From: Myxococcus qinghaiensis | GTDB lineage: Bacteria; Myxococcota; Myxococcia; Myxococcales; Myxococcaceae | Length of the DNA: 64,000 nucleotides | Direction: 5' to 3' | Assembly (NCBI RefSeq): GCF_024198215.1 | Contig: NZ_JAKCFA010000028.1 | Span: 85,152-149,151, forward strand | In this document: positions 1 to 14,320 of the stretch, one piece after another | Position numbering within the stretch: position 1 is the first letter of the stretch | How the letters are laid out: every line of letters begins with the position of its first letter | Position numbers and translations under genes: made by a program | The notes under the pieces: model-generated | Database searches by the model: none | What the model was told of the DNA's origin: nothing | Seen by the model: only the letters and a program-made list of their open reading frames with translations

Positions 1-1035
1 CAGGAGGCCCCGCTCCGTCAGCAGCGGGAGGATGGAGCTCGCCCCCTCGCCCAGCGCCGACAGGTCCTCTCCGACGATGCCCGCGAAAGGAAGGATGTCC
101 TCCAGCCGGGAGAACCACTGCGCCTCGCGCCGCTCCATCGCCAGCGCCAGCATGGGCAGGCCCGACACCCGCTGCCCGTCGATGGCGTCCATCCAGTCCC
201 GCGAGTAGCCGATGGCGCCGAGCGCGCGCAGACAGCCCTCATCGGTCAGCGCAAGGACGACGACGCGCGTCGCGCCCGAGGCCTCCAGTCCGTCGCGCAC
301 CAGCACCCGCGCCACGTCCTCGGCGGTGGCCGCGCGGGACAGCGCCGCCGTCACCATCTGCAGCCGCGAGGAGAAGGACTGGGACGCGCGCGCCTCCTCG
401 TACAGGAGCGCGTTGTCCATGGACAGGCTGGCGCGGCGGGCCAGCTCCATCGCCACGTCCACGTCCGGCGCATCGAAGGAGGCCACCCTGTCACCTCGCA
501 CCAGGGACAGGGCGCCGAGCACCCGCCCTCGCGCCACCAACGGCAGGATGAGCGCCGCCCGGCTGCCCAGGCTCCGGACGTTGTCGAGTGGGGCCCTGGC
601 TCGCACCAGCCCCGGCAGTGGCTCGTCCGTCACCACCGGCAGCACCACCGGACGGCCGGTGCGCAGGGCCTCGGAGATGCCACCCGGTGACACCAGGTCC
701 ACGGGCCACAGCCGGGCCAGCTCGTGCACCAGCGCCACCTGCTCCGGCTCCCGGTGCGCCGCGGCCACGCGCTCCACGCGCCCGTCCTCGGAGATGACGT
801 CCACCGCGCACCAGTCCGCCAGCACCGGCACCGCCAGCTCCGCCAGCCGGTGGAGCACCGTGCGCCACTCCAGCGACGTGCCCAACAGCTCGCCCGCGCG
901 GGCCAGGAAGACCAGGCGCGCGTCCTCCGGGGAAATCGGCGGCTGCGCGTGGAGCTCGGGGGAGGGCTCGATGCGGCGGAGGTTCCCGGCGTCATCGGAG
1001 GAGGCGTCAGGGGACGAACCGGACTCGGCGGACAT
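1..1035 (-). CDS. GAF-domain sensor protein, partial at window edge
   Basis: The frame is open from the ATG at 1035 to the window edge, so only the first 345 residues are seen. After a Ser/Pro-rich leader of about 40 residues come two GAF-like regions (about residues 50-200 and 220-340), including the stretch ILPLVARGRVLGALSLV typical of a GAF beta-sheet. GAF proteins of this kind are usually cytoplasmic histidine kinases or SpoIIE-type phosphatases, and the output domain must lie beyond the edge. No transmembrane segment is visible. An in-frame ATG at 1074 would add 13 residues; neither start has a good Shine-Dalgarno sequence, so the start is uncertain. Family assignment is from general pattern, not from a search. 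Confidence 0.75.
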   Translation of the reverse strand, partial: MSAESGSSPDASSDDAGNLRRIEPSPELHAQPPISPEDARLVFLARAGELLGTSLEWRTVLHRLAELAVPVLADWCAVDVISEDGRVERVAAAHREPEQVALVHELARLWPVDLVSPGGISEALRTGRPVVLPVVTDEPLPGLVRARAPLDNVRSLGSRAALILPLVARGRVLGALSLVRGDRVASFDAPDVDVAMELARRASLSMDNALLYEEARASQSFSSRLQMVTAALSRAATAEDVARVLVRDGLEASGATRVVVLALTDEGCLRALGAIGYSRDWMDAIDGQRVSGLPMLALAMERREAQWFSRLEDILPFAGIVGEDLSALGEGASSILPLLTERGLL

Positions 1036-1083
1036 GGAGGCAGACCACGCTGGAAGAGAAGCGCCGCGCGACATCGGACCCCG

Positions 1084-1110
1084 AGGCTAGAGACGTCCCG
1101 GAGGTGTCAA
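1084..1110 (-). promoter_or_regulatory. Possible sigma-70 type promoter of the GAF gene
   Basis: Read leftward, a perfect TTGACA (1105-1110) is followed after 15 bases by TAGCCT (1084-1089). The -35 is consensus; the -10 and the spacing are weak. Transcription would begin about 35-40 bases ahead of the ATG at 1035, which fits that start better than the ATG at 1074. Confidence 0.3.
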
Positions 1111-1238
1111 CAATGCTGTCTGTCTTCGCGGACAGGGAGACTGTCCAGTGTCGGACCGGTGAGTCGTTGAGTCCCGTTCGCGAGCCCCGCTTCGGACACC
1201 GCGCGTACGGAATGACTCGGGACTGGGAGGACGCGGAC

Positions 1239-2192
1239 TCAGCGCGCGGCGGCGGCCGTCGGCGGGTTCCACCACACGCCGCCCTTGCCCTCCATGGCGG
1301 CCTTCGCGCGCTCGCGCACGTCGGTGAGCTCCTCCCTGGACAAGGGACGCGCCGAGTGGGCCGCGCCGAGCGCCGCGTCCTGCTCGTTGGGGTGGCTCAT
1401 CCCCATCAACATGACGTCCGGGTCCAACGACAGCGTGTAGTGCACGCACTCCTCCACGCTCAGGTGCGGCAGGAGCGGCGCGTCCCGGTCCTCGCGTCCG
1501 CCGGAGCCCACCTTGCCGCGCGGCCGGAGCTCCAGCGGCCGGCCATACCCCTCCGTGTCGCCCAGGAGCTTGCCCGCGCCGAACGTCTTGAACGACACCA
1601 CGCCCACGCCGCGCGAGCGCGCCAGCGGCAGCACGTCCTCCACGTAGCGCGCGTCCACGAAGGGCCCCAGCGGGAACATCACCACGTCGCACAGCCCGGA
1701 GCTCACCGCCGCGCGCAGCACGTCCGGGTGGTGGCTGGAGATGCCCCGGAAGCGCGCCTGCCCCGCGCTCACGCACCGGCCCAGCTGCGCAAGGCCTCCG
1801 CCCGGCGCGGCCAGTTGCTCCCACGCGGCCAGCTCCGACACGGCGTGGAAGGCGAACAGGTCCACCGTCGCGTGGCCCAGCCGCTTCAAGCTGGCCTCCA
1901 CCTGCGGCGCCACCGGCGCGTCGAGCACGTCCACCTTGTCGATGAGGAACACGTGCTCGCGCCGGCCGCGCAGCGCCTCGCCCACCACCTCCTCGCTCAG
2001 CCCCTCCTCGTAGTTGGGCGCGGTGTCGATGACGTTCAGCCCCGCGTCCAGGGCGCGGCGCAGCGTGGCGACGAGCACCTCGCGAGGCGCCGAGCGGTCG
2101 GCGATGTCACCGATGCCCACCGCCGTGGCGACGAAGCCGGTGCGGCCCAGCGCGCGGCGGGGCGTGAAGCGGGGAAGTGGAGTCACGGACAT
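1239..2192 (-). CDS. Aldo/keto reductase
   Basis: This 317-residue protein has the NAD(P)H-dependent aldo/keto reductase fold. The catalytic set is visible: Asp56 and Tyr61 in NVIDTAPNYEEG, Lys86 in FLIDK and His116 in LFAFHAVSE. Length is normal for the family. It probably reduces an aldehyde or ketone in the cytoplasm; the substrate cannot be told. The ATG at 2192 has a GGAGG-type ribosome site just ahead. It lies 57 bp downstream of the PhoX-type gene on the same strand, so the two may be cotranscribed. Confidence 0.88.
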   Translation of the reverse strand: MSVTPLPRFTPRRALGRTGFVATAVGIGDIADRSAPREVLVATLRRALDAGLNVIDTAPNYEEGLSEEVVGEALRGRREHVFLIDKVDVLDAPVAPQVEASLKRLGHATVDLFAFHAVSELAAWEQLAAPGGGLAQLGRCVSAGQARFRGISSHHPDVLRAAVSSGLCDVVMFPLGPFVDARYVEDVLPLARSRGVGVVSFKTFGAGKLLGDTEGYGRPLELRPRGKVGSGGREDRDAPLLPHLSVEECVHYTLSLDPDVMLMGMSHPNEQDAALGAAHSARPLSREELTDVRERAKAAMEGKGGVWWNPPTAAAAR

Positions 2193-2249
2193 GCCTCCGG
2201 TTGTGCAAGAGGCCCTCCCTCGTCGTCAAGGCACGCGGCGCGGGAAGGT

Positions 2250-3419
2250 TCAGCGGAAGGGCCCGGAGACCTCGAACGTCACGCCCGCGTTGATGGAGTT
2301 CGTCGTCCCGCGCTGCGAGCTGAAGTACAGCCTGCGTCCATCCGGGCTGAAGGCCAGCCCCGTCAGCTCCGAGCCCGCGTGGCCCCGCACGCGCAGGAAG
2401 CTGGCGACGATGCGCTGGGGGCCCGGGGTGATGAGACAGATTTCCAGGTTGCCGCCGTCCTCCGCGACGAAGAGGTCACCCGAGCGGGACACCACCACGT
2501 TGTCCACGCCGGACAGCGGCGAGCCCGGGTGCAGGGACGCGGCGTAGAGGACCTCCAGCTTCCCCGTGGCCGGCGTGTGGGCCCACACGCGGTTGTCCCC
2601 CTTGGTGGTGAAGTAGACGACGCCGCTGTCGTACCAGCATCCCTCGCCGCCGTTGAACCCCGTCGTCCGCGCCGCCACGTCGGGCTGGAGCGACGCGGAC
2701 CTGTCCGTCGCGCACCGCACCCAGCGCACCATCGCCGCGCCCGTCAGCGCATCGCCCGTCACGTGGGCCGCCTCCAGCGTGCCCGCCGCCAGCACCGGCC
2801 ACGCGGACGGAGTGAAGCGGTACAGCCGCCCGCTCGGGTGGTCCTCCGTCAGGTAGAGCCGGCCACCGTCCGGGTCCACCGCCACCGCCTCGTGGGGGAA
2901 CGTCCCCAGCGCGTCGCGCACCACGCCCTGCGAGGCCTTGACCGGGTTGCACTCCCAGACGCGCCCGCCGCCGTGCTCCTCGCACGACAGCCACGTGCCC
3001 CAGGGCGTCGGCCCCCCCGCGCAGTTCATCCGCGTGCCGGCCAGGATGCGGTACGCCGCCACCACGCTCCCACCGCCGTTGAAGCGCAGCGCTCCGACAC
3101 CTCCGGGGTTGCCCTCGCTGTTGGACACGTACACCCAGCCGCCGTCGGGCCGGGGGAAGCAGGCGCCGCCATCCGGCGCGGGGTGCCACACGTAGCCGGT
3201 GTTCCCCACCGCCTGTCCCGAGCGGGCCACGATTCGCGAGGTGAAGCCCGCCGGCAGTCGCAGCCCGTTGACGTCAGGGCTCCCGGACATCGCCCCATAG
3301 GGACTGGCGCCCGGCTGGGCCGGCGCCGCATAGGCGTCCCTCCAGAACGACGGGCCCCAGGCGAGCGCTCCACTTCCGAGCGCGGAGAGACGAAGGAAGC
3401 CACGGCGACTCAGACGCAT
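2250..3419 (-). CDS. Tat-exported PhoX-type protein (DUF839 family)
   Basis: A 389-residue protein beginning with a twin-arginine signal (SRRGFLRLSALGSG, then AYAAPAQ as a probable cleavage region). The body has PhoX/DUF839 features: WVYVSNSEGNPGG, NCAGGPTPWGTWLSCEE and FPHEAVAVDPDGGRLYLTED form a beta-propeller-like series. PhoX enzymes are calcium/iron-dependent periplasmic alkaline phosphatases; family membership is fairly clear, but phosphatase activity is inferred. I chose the ATG at 3419 because AGGAG lies 8 bases ahead and the Arg-Arg motif then sits at the N-terminus; a start at 3452 would add 11 residues. Confidence 0.85.
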   Translation of the reverse strand: MRLSRRGFLRLSALGSGALAWGPSFWRDAYAAPAQPGASPYGAMSGSPDVNGLRLPAGFTSRIVARSGQAVGNTGYVWHPAPDGGACFPRPDGGWVYVSNSEGNPGGVGALRFNGGGSVVAAYRILAGTRMNCAGGPTPWGTWLSCEEHGGGRVWECNPVKASQGVVRDALGTFPHEAVAVDPDGGRLYLTEDHPSGRLYRFTPSAWPVLAAGTLEAAHVTGDALTGAAMVRWVRCATDRSASLQPDVAARTTGFNGGEGCWYDSGVVYFTTKGDNRVWAHTPATGKLEVLYAASLHPGSPLSGVDNVVVSRSGDLFVAEDGGNLEICLITPGPQRIVASFLRVRGHAGSELTGLAFSPDGRRLYFSSQRGTTNSINAGVTFEVSGPFR

Positions 3420-3502
3420 GTGCGGGTTCTCCTGTGCGAGCAGGAAAACCACCCACGCCGCCCCTCACCACTGAACGCGGCGCGAGCGTGAGGCCCGCGA
3501 CA

Positions 3503-3769
3503 TCAGCCGCGTCGACCCGCGCGGTTCTTGTCCCAGATGGCGTAGAGGATGATGAGGAAGGCGACAAGCCGCGCCACGTAGAGGTAGTAGCGGCGCTCGT
3601 CCATCGACTCCATCAGCGCGGACGCCACCGAGTTCGCCCCCAGCAGCGTGAACGCCAGCGCGAAGAAGCCGAACAGGCGCTCGTGCGACTGCTTCCAGAA
3701 GCGCAGGAAGAACAAGGCGCACGCCATCCACCCCATCGCCGCCGCGCCGTTGAGCATGGACCTGAGCAT
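3503..3769 (-). CDS. Small membrane protein, DUF5985-like
   Basis: An 88-residue protein with two or three hydrophobic segments (about residues 4-22, 32-50 and 64-80) separated by WKQSHERLFGFF, a pattern shared with the gene just upstream (WKSSQSRLLLW). The two look like paralogues from an old duplication. I assign DUF5985 from memory of this short-protein pattern in myxobacteria; no function is known to me. It follows the 3782-4042 gene by 12 bp and ends the three-gene cluster. Confidence 0.75.
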   Translation of the reverse strand: MLRSMLNGAAAMGWMACALFFLRFWKQSHERLFGFFALAFTLLGANSVASALMESMDERRYYLYVARLVAFLIILYAIWDKNRAGRRG

Positions 3770-3781
3770 GGGCGAGCTACC

Positions 3782-4042
3782 TCACGAGGCGTCCCAGATG
3801 AGGCCGTACAGCAGGACGGAGACACTGGCCAGCCCGGTCAGCAGGCGCGGCATGTACAGGTCGATGGTGGTGGGCAGAATCACCAGGTCCACGAAGAGCA
3901 GCACGTTGCTGACCGCCAGCCCCACGAAGCACAGCCCGCTCCACAACAGGAGCCGGGACTGGCTGCTCTTCCACGCGCGCAGGAGCAGCACCGCGCACGC
4001 CACGCTGGTCAAGGCACAGAGGATGTAGACCGCCTCAGCCAT
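3782..4042 (-). CDS. Small membrane protein, DUF5985-like
   Basis: An 86-residue protein with three predicted membrane helices (about residues 4-21, 30-50 and 62-82), joined by a basic loop WKSSQSRLLLWS that matches the loop of its downstream neighbour. Its ATG overlaps the 3' end of the 4035-4439 gene by 8 bp, which points to translational coupling. Two tandem three-helix proteins could form a heteromeric membrane unit; that is inference. Confidence 0.78.
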   Translation of the reverse strand: MAEAVYILCALTSVACAVLLLRAWKSSQSRLLLWSGLCFVGLAVSNVLLFVDLVILPTTIDLYMPRLLTGLASVSVLLYGLIWDAS

Positions 4043-4439
4043 TGTCGCCGTCCTTGTCCTTCTTCAGCACGAAGGCTTCAGCGAAGCCCCGGACCTTGTC
4101 CAACGGCCGGGAGAAGATGAAGGAGATGACACTCACCCGCCGCGCACCGTACACCGCCGCCAGCTCCGTCACCGCCTGCGCGTCTTCCGAGCTCGCGGGA
4201 CTGAAACGATAGACGGGCGCGGCTCCGCCGTCGCTCACCAACAGCTTGCGCGCGGTGAGGTCCGTCAGCCTCGCGGCCGCGGAGAGTTCTGTGATGCGCA
4301 GCTCCAGGCTCACCGATGACGCGGTCCACTCCCGTCCCGGATGGGCGCGGAGCAGGAGAAGCACCTCCAGCTTCTCCAGGGAGTCGATATGCGTCGTGAT
4401 GAAGCGCTGGACCCGCGGGGGGAGTCCGGCGTCGCTCAC
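4035..4439 (-). CDS. Predicted winged-helix-like protein heading the DUF5985 cluster
   Basis: A 134-residue soluble protein starting with GTG. Residues 15-80 (SLEKLEVLLLLRAHPGREW, then a helix-rich stretch ending in LTARKLLVSDGG and the strand pair APVYRFSPAS) have the layout of a winged-helix domain, as in MarR or PadR relatives. The tail carries a short hydrophobic patch and ends KKDKDGDNG. It overlaps the next gene by 8 bp, so a cytoplasmic partner or regulator of the two membrane proteins is likely. Family name unknown to me. Confidence 0.7.
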   Translation of the reverse strand: MSDAGLPPRVQRFITTHIDSLEKLEVLLLLRAHPGREWTASSVSLELRITELSAAARLTDLTARKLLVSDGGAAPVYRFSPASSEDAQAVTELAAVYGARRVSVISFIFSRPLDKVRGFAEAFVLKKDKDGDNG

Positions 4440-4469
4440 CTGGCCAACATGCGCCCATTATTTTGTGCG

Positions 4470-5567
4470 TCAACCTTTTCCCGCACGAGGGTGTTCAGCT
4501 TCGGGTGAAGGGAGGTCCTCCGGTGGGTCGCGGAGCCTCGCGGGGAGGCCCTGCCCGGCTCCCTGCTCCGCTGGGGTCATGCCGAGGGGGACCAGGTGTC
4601 GCAGGCCCTCGACGAGCTGCTGGGTGGCGCTGGGGCCCGTCACGTCGAGCAGCGCCAGCAGCACCGTCTCCGGGCGCCCGTACATCTTCGGCAAGAGCGT
4701 GCTGAAGGCGCGCACCGAGCCGCGCTGCTCACCCAGCTCCCAGTCCACCTGGAGGCCCTGGAGCGTCTCGCCCCGGGCCGCGCGCATCAGCGGCTGCGCC
4801 TCCTGCGGCAGGGGGCTGCCATCCTGTCCCCGGACGATGACGTCCGCGTGGAGGCCCTGCGCCTCGCGATATGCCAGACACCCACCGGCCAGTCCCTGGG
4901 CGGCCCGGTTGGCCAGCAGGGTGTGGCCGCTGCCCGGCTCCACCAGGGCCAGGGGCGTGGGCAGCGCCGTCAAGACGGCCTCCAGCCAGCGCTGCTGGTT
5001 GCGGTGCGACTCCATCTCCCGGCGCAGGTGCTCCTCGCGCGCGCGGGAGCGCTCCGCCTCCATGCGCCGGTGGGCCTCCGCCAGCTCGCTCTCGTGCTCG
5101 CGCCGCTGCGTCTCGCGCAGCGCCTCCGCCTGGCGCCGCACCAGCTCCGTCTTGCGGAACAGGTCCACGAAGACGCCCACCTTCGAGCGGAGGATTTCCG
5201 GCTCGTAGGGCTTGAGCAGGTAGTCCACCGCGCCCACCGCGTAGGCGCGCAGCTCCGGGAGCTGCCCGCGCGACAGGGCGGTGAGGAAGAGGATGGGGGT
5301 GTTGCGGCTGCGCTCGCGCTCGCGGATGAGGCTGGCCGTCTCGAAGCCGTCCATGCCCGGCATGACGACGTCCAGGAGGATGGCGGCGAAGTCCTGGGTG
5401 AGCAGGTGGCGCAGCGCCTCGCGGCCGCTCTTCGCGGTGATGAGCTTCTGTCCCAGCGGCGCCAGCGTCGCCTCCAGCGCCAACAGTCCCTCCGGCTGGT
5501 CGTCCACGAGGAGGATGCAGGCGGGCTCCAGGGAGAGCACCGGGCCGCGAGCGGACGCGGAGCTCAT
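4470..5567 (-). CDS. Response regulator with coiled coil and PAS-like domain
   Basis: A 365-residue protein. Residues 15-130 form a receiver domain with acidic pair VDD at 21-23, phosphoacceptor Asp66 in LLDVVMPGMDG and Lys119 in YLLKPYEP. A charged coiled coil of about 55 residues (140-195) follows, then a PAS-like segment (about 200-310; WLEAVLTALPTPLALVEPG). No DNA-binding or enzymatic output domain is seen. The ATG at 5567 overlaps the CheB stop as ATGA, so translation is coupled and upstream in-frame starts are unlikely. It is the last gene of the kinase/CheR/CheB operon and is a likely phosphotransfer partner of the kinase. Confidence 0.88.
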   Translation of the reverse strand: MSSASARGPVLSLEPACILLVDDQPEGLLALEATLAPLGQKLITAKSGREALRHLLTQDFAAILLDVVMPGMDGFETASLIRERERSRNTPILFLTALSRGQLPELRAYAVGAVDYLLKPYEPEILRSKVGVFVDLFRKTELVRRQAEALRETQRREHESELAEAHRRMEAERSRAREEHLRREMESHRNQQRWLEAVLTALPTPLALVEPGSGHTLLANRAAQGLAGGCLAYREAQGLHADVIVRGQDGSPLPQEAQPLMRAARGETLQGLQVDWELGEQRGSVRAFSTLLPKMYGRPETVLLALLDVTGPSATQQLVEGLRHLVPLGMTPAEQGAGQGLPARLRDPPEDLPSPEAEHPRAGKG

Positions 5568-6118
5568 GGCTGCACCCGGCCGCGCGCCGCATAGGCCAGC
5601 CGCGTCAGCCACCCTCCCACGTCGGCGAGCGACAGGCGCTCCACCTCGCCCTCCTGTCCCTCGCCGCTCTCGGACTCGCCCCGCACCACGGCCACGCGTC
5701 CGCCCCGCGCCTGGAGGAGCCCCAGTCCCTCCTGGCCGTCGTCATGGCCGGCGAAGAGCAGGCCGGCCGCGGCCGCGCCGTAGCTGTCCGCCGCGGACTC
5801 GAAGAGGGCGTCGATGGCGGGACGGCAGCCGTGCTCGGGGGGCTCCACGGACAGGGCCACGCTGCCCCGGTCCACCAGCAGGTGGTAGCCGCCCGGCGCC
5901 AGGTACACGCGGCCGGGCACCAGGTCGTCCTTGTCGTCCGGCTCCACCACCGGCAGCGCGCAGCGGCGGCCCAGCGGCGGGGCCAGCACGTCATGCGGCC
6001 CCCGGTGCAGCACGACGACGACGGGCGCGGGCAGGTGCGCCGGCAGCATGGACAGCAGCGTCTCCACGTCCGCCCCCGCGCTCCGGGGCGCCCCCACCAC
6101 CAGCAGGCCCACGCTCAT
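5564..6118 (-). CDS. CheB-like protein-glutamate methylesterase
   Basis: A 184-residue stand-alone CheB catalytic domain without a receiver domain. The expected catalytic triad is visible: Ser13 (VVGAPRSAG), His38 (VVVLHRGPH) and Asp127 (FAGHDDGQEG). CheB enzymes remove methyl groups from, or deamidate, chemoreceptor glutamates. Here there is no chemoreceptor next door; the likely partner is the poly-HAMP kinase of the same operon. The start at 6118 overlaps the CheR stop as ATGA, and its stop overlaps the response regulator start in the same way. Confidence 0.9.
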   Translation of the reverse strand: MSVGLLVVGAPRSAGADVETLLSMLPAHLPAPVVVVLHRGPHDVLAPPLGRRCALPVVEPDDKDDLVPGRVYLAPGGYHLLVDRGSVALSVEPPEHGCRPAIDALFESAADSYGAAAAGLLFAGHDDGQEGLGLLQARGGRVAVVRGESESGEGQEGEVERLSLADVGGWLTRLAYAARGRVQP

Positions 6119-6944
6119 GTCACCCTCCGGAAGATGTGGCCACTGCCCTCCAGCTCTTCGTAGGCGGCGGCGTGCGGCGTGCGCGCGAGCGACTCCTTGC
6201 GCCCCAGGCACAGGAAGCCGAAGCGGGCCAGGCTCTCGTACAGCCGCGCGTGCACGCGGTTGTGCAGGGCGCGGTTGAAGGACAACAGCGTGTCCCGGCA
6301 CAGGATGACGTGGAACTCGTTGAACGAGCCGTCGATGGTCAGGTTGTGCTGGGTGAAGAAGATGCCGTCGCGCAGCTTCGGCTGGAGCAGCGCCCAGTTG
6401 CCGTCGCGCGTGTAGTAGTCCGACAGCGAGCCCCTCCCGCCCGACTCGGCGTGGCGGCGCGCGTCGTCCTCGCCGGGCAGCGGCAGCACTCCGGTGCGCG
6501 CGTCCGCCAGGAGCCCCTCGCTGGCATCCGACGCGTAGAGCCGGCAGCGGCCCCACAGGCCCTCCTCGTGCAGCAGGATGGCCAGGGCATAGGTGTCCTC
6601 TCCGGTGCCGCAGCCCGCGTGCCAGACGCGCACGGACGGCCAGGTGCGCAGCACGGGGACGACGCGCGCGCGGAAGTCGCGGAAGAAGGCCGCGTCCGCG
6701 AAGAGGCTGGTGGGCGTGCTGGACAGCGCGCGCAGGAGGCCCTCCAGCGCCTCGCTGTCGTGCAGCACGCGGGCCTGGAGCGCGGAGAAGGACTCCAGGC
6801 GCTCCTCGCGCAGGTGGCGCCGCAGCCGCCGCAGCAACTGCGGCCGGGAGTGGCTGCGCAGGTCGAAGCCCCAGTGGCGGGCCACGCCCTCCAGGAGCAG
6901 GTCCGCCTCCAGCGCCTCCAGGGCCGCCGCCGACGCCGCCGCGC

Positions 6945-6948
<4 letters not shown>
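6115..6948 (-). CDS. CheR-like protein methyltransferase
   Basis: A 277-residue CheR-family SAM-dependent methyltransferase. An N-terminal helical part (about residues 1-75) precedes the Rossmann-like domain with the SAM motif VWHAGCGTGEDTYALA near residue 108; DLRSHSRPQLLRRLRRHL and NLTIDGSFNEFHVILCRD match conserved CheR regions. I chose the GTG at 6948 because it overlaps the stop of the upstream kinase as GTGA; a longer frame reaching 7080 would run deep into the kinase gene. Methylation targets are normally receptor glutamates. Its pairing with CheB and a multi-HAMP kinase suggests adaptation control of that kinase. Confidence 0.9.
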
Positions 6949-12854
<5,906 letters not shown>

Positions 12855-13093
12855 TGAGAGCCCCAGCTCATTCCCGGGAGGGACAAGGCCCTCTGCTGCC
12901 GGGAACGGAAACTTTCGGAAGGGCTCTGTTCTCCCGCGACTCCCCGGAGCGGGGATAGTCCCCTCGGGAGGGCTGGTTGACCGGCACCCGACACTGCGGC
13001 CCCGCTCCGTAAGCCAGCCAACACTTGCCCCGCGGGGCCCATGACTCCCCGTGAAGTGCGGAACGACTTGCCGGAGCCCGGAGCCTCGGAGGC

Positions 13094-13915
13094 CTAGTGC
13101 CGCAGCCGGGGCGTCGGGGCCCGCACGTGGACTTCCATGCGCGCATCCCCCGCCACCACGCTGCTCAGCACTTCCTGCTGCTCGGGAGACAGCCGAGCGA
13201 CGGCGCGCAGCGCGGCCACCAGCAGCAGCGCCTCCACCGACGACGGCACGCCCACGCCGTCCTTCCCCGTCTTCAGCGGCATGGGCAGCCGGGGCACGCG
13301 GTGGGCGGAGGTCAGCGCCTCCACGGCATAGGCCGGCGTCGTGTCCAGCGTGACGGCGATGGCGGGCAGCTCCTGCGCGGCCTCGGCCTGCCCTCGCGCC
13401 TGCATCTCCATCAGCATCTGGAGCGCGCCCGGCTTGAAGTACAGCGCCAGCCCCGCCCGACCGTCATCCATGTGGAAGACGCAACCCTCGAAGGTGTGGT
13501 TCAGGGGCCCTGAGACCGCCACCTCGAAGGGCTGGCTGTCGTCCCAGTACGTCCACGGGCGCGCTTCCCAGAACTCGGTGGCCGCCTGGACGAAGAGCAG
13601 CGCCTTGTCCGAGCCCAGCGCGGACAACCCCCGCTGCCCCCAGGCCAGGAACGTGGCGATGGCCGCGCGCGAGGAGAGCGCCGCCGCCGGGGGCTCCTCC
13701 ACCGCCACGCCCAGCGCCGCGCCGGCCTCCGCGAGCGCGGGCTCACACCGCACCCCGCTCAGGTCCTCCAGGCCCTCCAGCAGCACCCGCAGGCCCGCCG
13801 CGTCGTCCTGCTCGAAGACGGGCTGGGACGGCTCGCCGCTGTCGGTGATGCGCAGATAGACCTGCGTGCTCCCCTGGGAGAGTGGCACGGGACCGAGCTT
13901 GAGCAGATGGAACAT
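13094..13915 (-). CDS. Conserved-looking hypothetical protein
   Basis: A 273-residue soluble protein with no signal peptide. It opens MFHLLKLGPVPLSQGSTQVYLRITDSG and has a balanced alpha/beta composition with a central FEVAVSGPLNHTFEG segment; the end is basic (TPRLRH). I do not recognise the family. It starts 5 bp after the response-regulator stop and clearly belongs to the KaiC-like operon. Codon use fits the neighbourhood. A role linked to the single-domain receiver (binding partner or output) is possible but unsupported by motifs. Confidence 0.75.
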   Translation of the reverse strand: MFHLLKLGPVPLSQGSTQVYLRITDSGEPSQPVFEQDDAAGLRVLLEGLEDLSGVRCEPALAEAGAALGVAVEEPPAAALSSRAAIATFLAWGQRGLSALGSDKALLFVQAATEFWEARPWTYWDDSQPFEVAVSGPLNHTFEGCVFHMDDGRAGLALYFKPGALQMLMEMQARGQAEAAQELPAIAVTLDTTPAYAVEALTSAHRVPRLPMPLKTGKDGVGVPSSVEALLLVAALRAVARLSPEQQEVLSSVVAGDARMEVHVRAPTPRLRH

Positions 13916-13920
13916 GGGGC

Positions 13921-14295
13921 CTAGCCGGAGGCGGCGCGCTTGCCATCCAGCGCCTTGCGGACCTGCTTCATCAGCGCGGGGATGTCGAAGGGCTTCTGGA
14001 GGAAGGGGATGCCAGGGTACTGGACCCGCAGGGGGGCGACGTCCACCGCGCTCATCCCCAGGAGCGACACCCCGGCCCAGCTCGGCTCCGCGCGAATGCG
14101 GTCGATGAGGGCGGGGCCGTCCAGCACCGGCATCATCCAGTCGGTGAGGACCAGGTCCGGCCGCAGCTCGCTCATGCGCTCCAGCGCCTCGCGGCCATGA
14201 GAGGCCGTCAGGACGCGGTAGCCCTCCTCCCTCAGGAGGTCCGCGAGGGCTTCCAGGATGCCCTGCTCGTCATCCACCACCAGGACCGTCTCCAT
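13921..14295 (-). CDS. Single-domain response regulator
   Basis: A 124-residue stand-alone receiver: acidic pocket VVDDE at 6-10, phosphoacceptor Asp52 (LVLTDWMMPVLDG), Ser82 at the switch position (GMSAVD) and Lys101 (FLQKPFD). There is no output domain, so it signals by protein contact or serves as a phosphorelay intermediate. It sits between a KaiC-like ATPase gene (25 bp upstream) and an unknown gene (5 bp downstream). GAGGAG precedes the ATG at a rather long distance. Confidence 0.92.
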   Translation of the reverse strand: METVLVVDDEQGILEALADLLREEGYRVLTASHGREALERMSELRPDLVLTDWMMPVLDGPALIDRIRAEPSWAGVSLLGMSAVDVAPLRVQYPGIPFLQKPFDIPALMKQVRKALDGKRAASG

Positions 14296-14320
14296 ACGGG
14301 CGGGTTTCGCTCCTCACGAA

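Noticed and set aside
12960..13000. GGCAC...CTGC element in the gap between the KaiC-like operon and the kinase gene
   Set aside because: Wrong GG-GC spacing, and it points rightward where no rightward gene exists.
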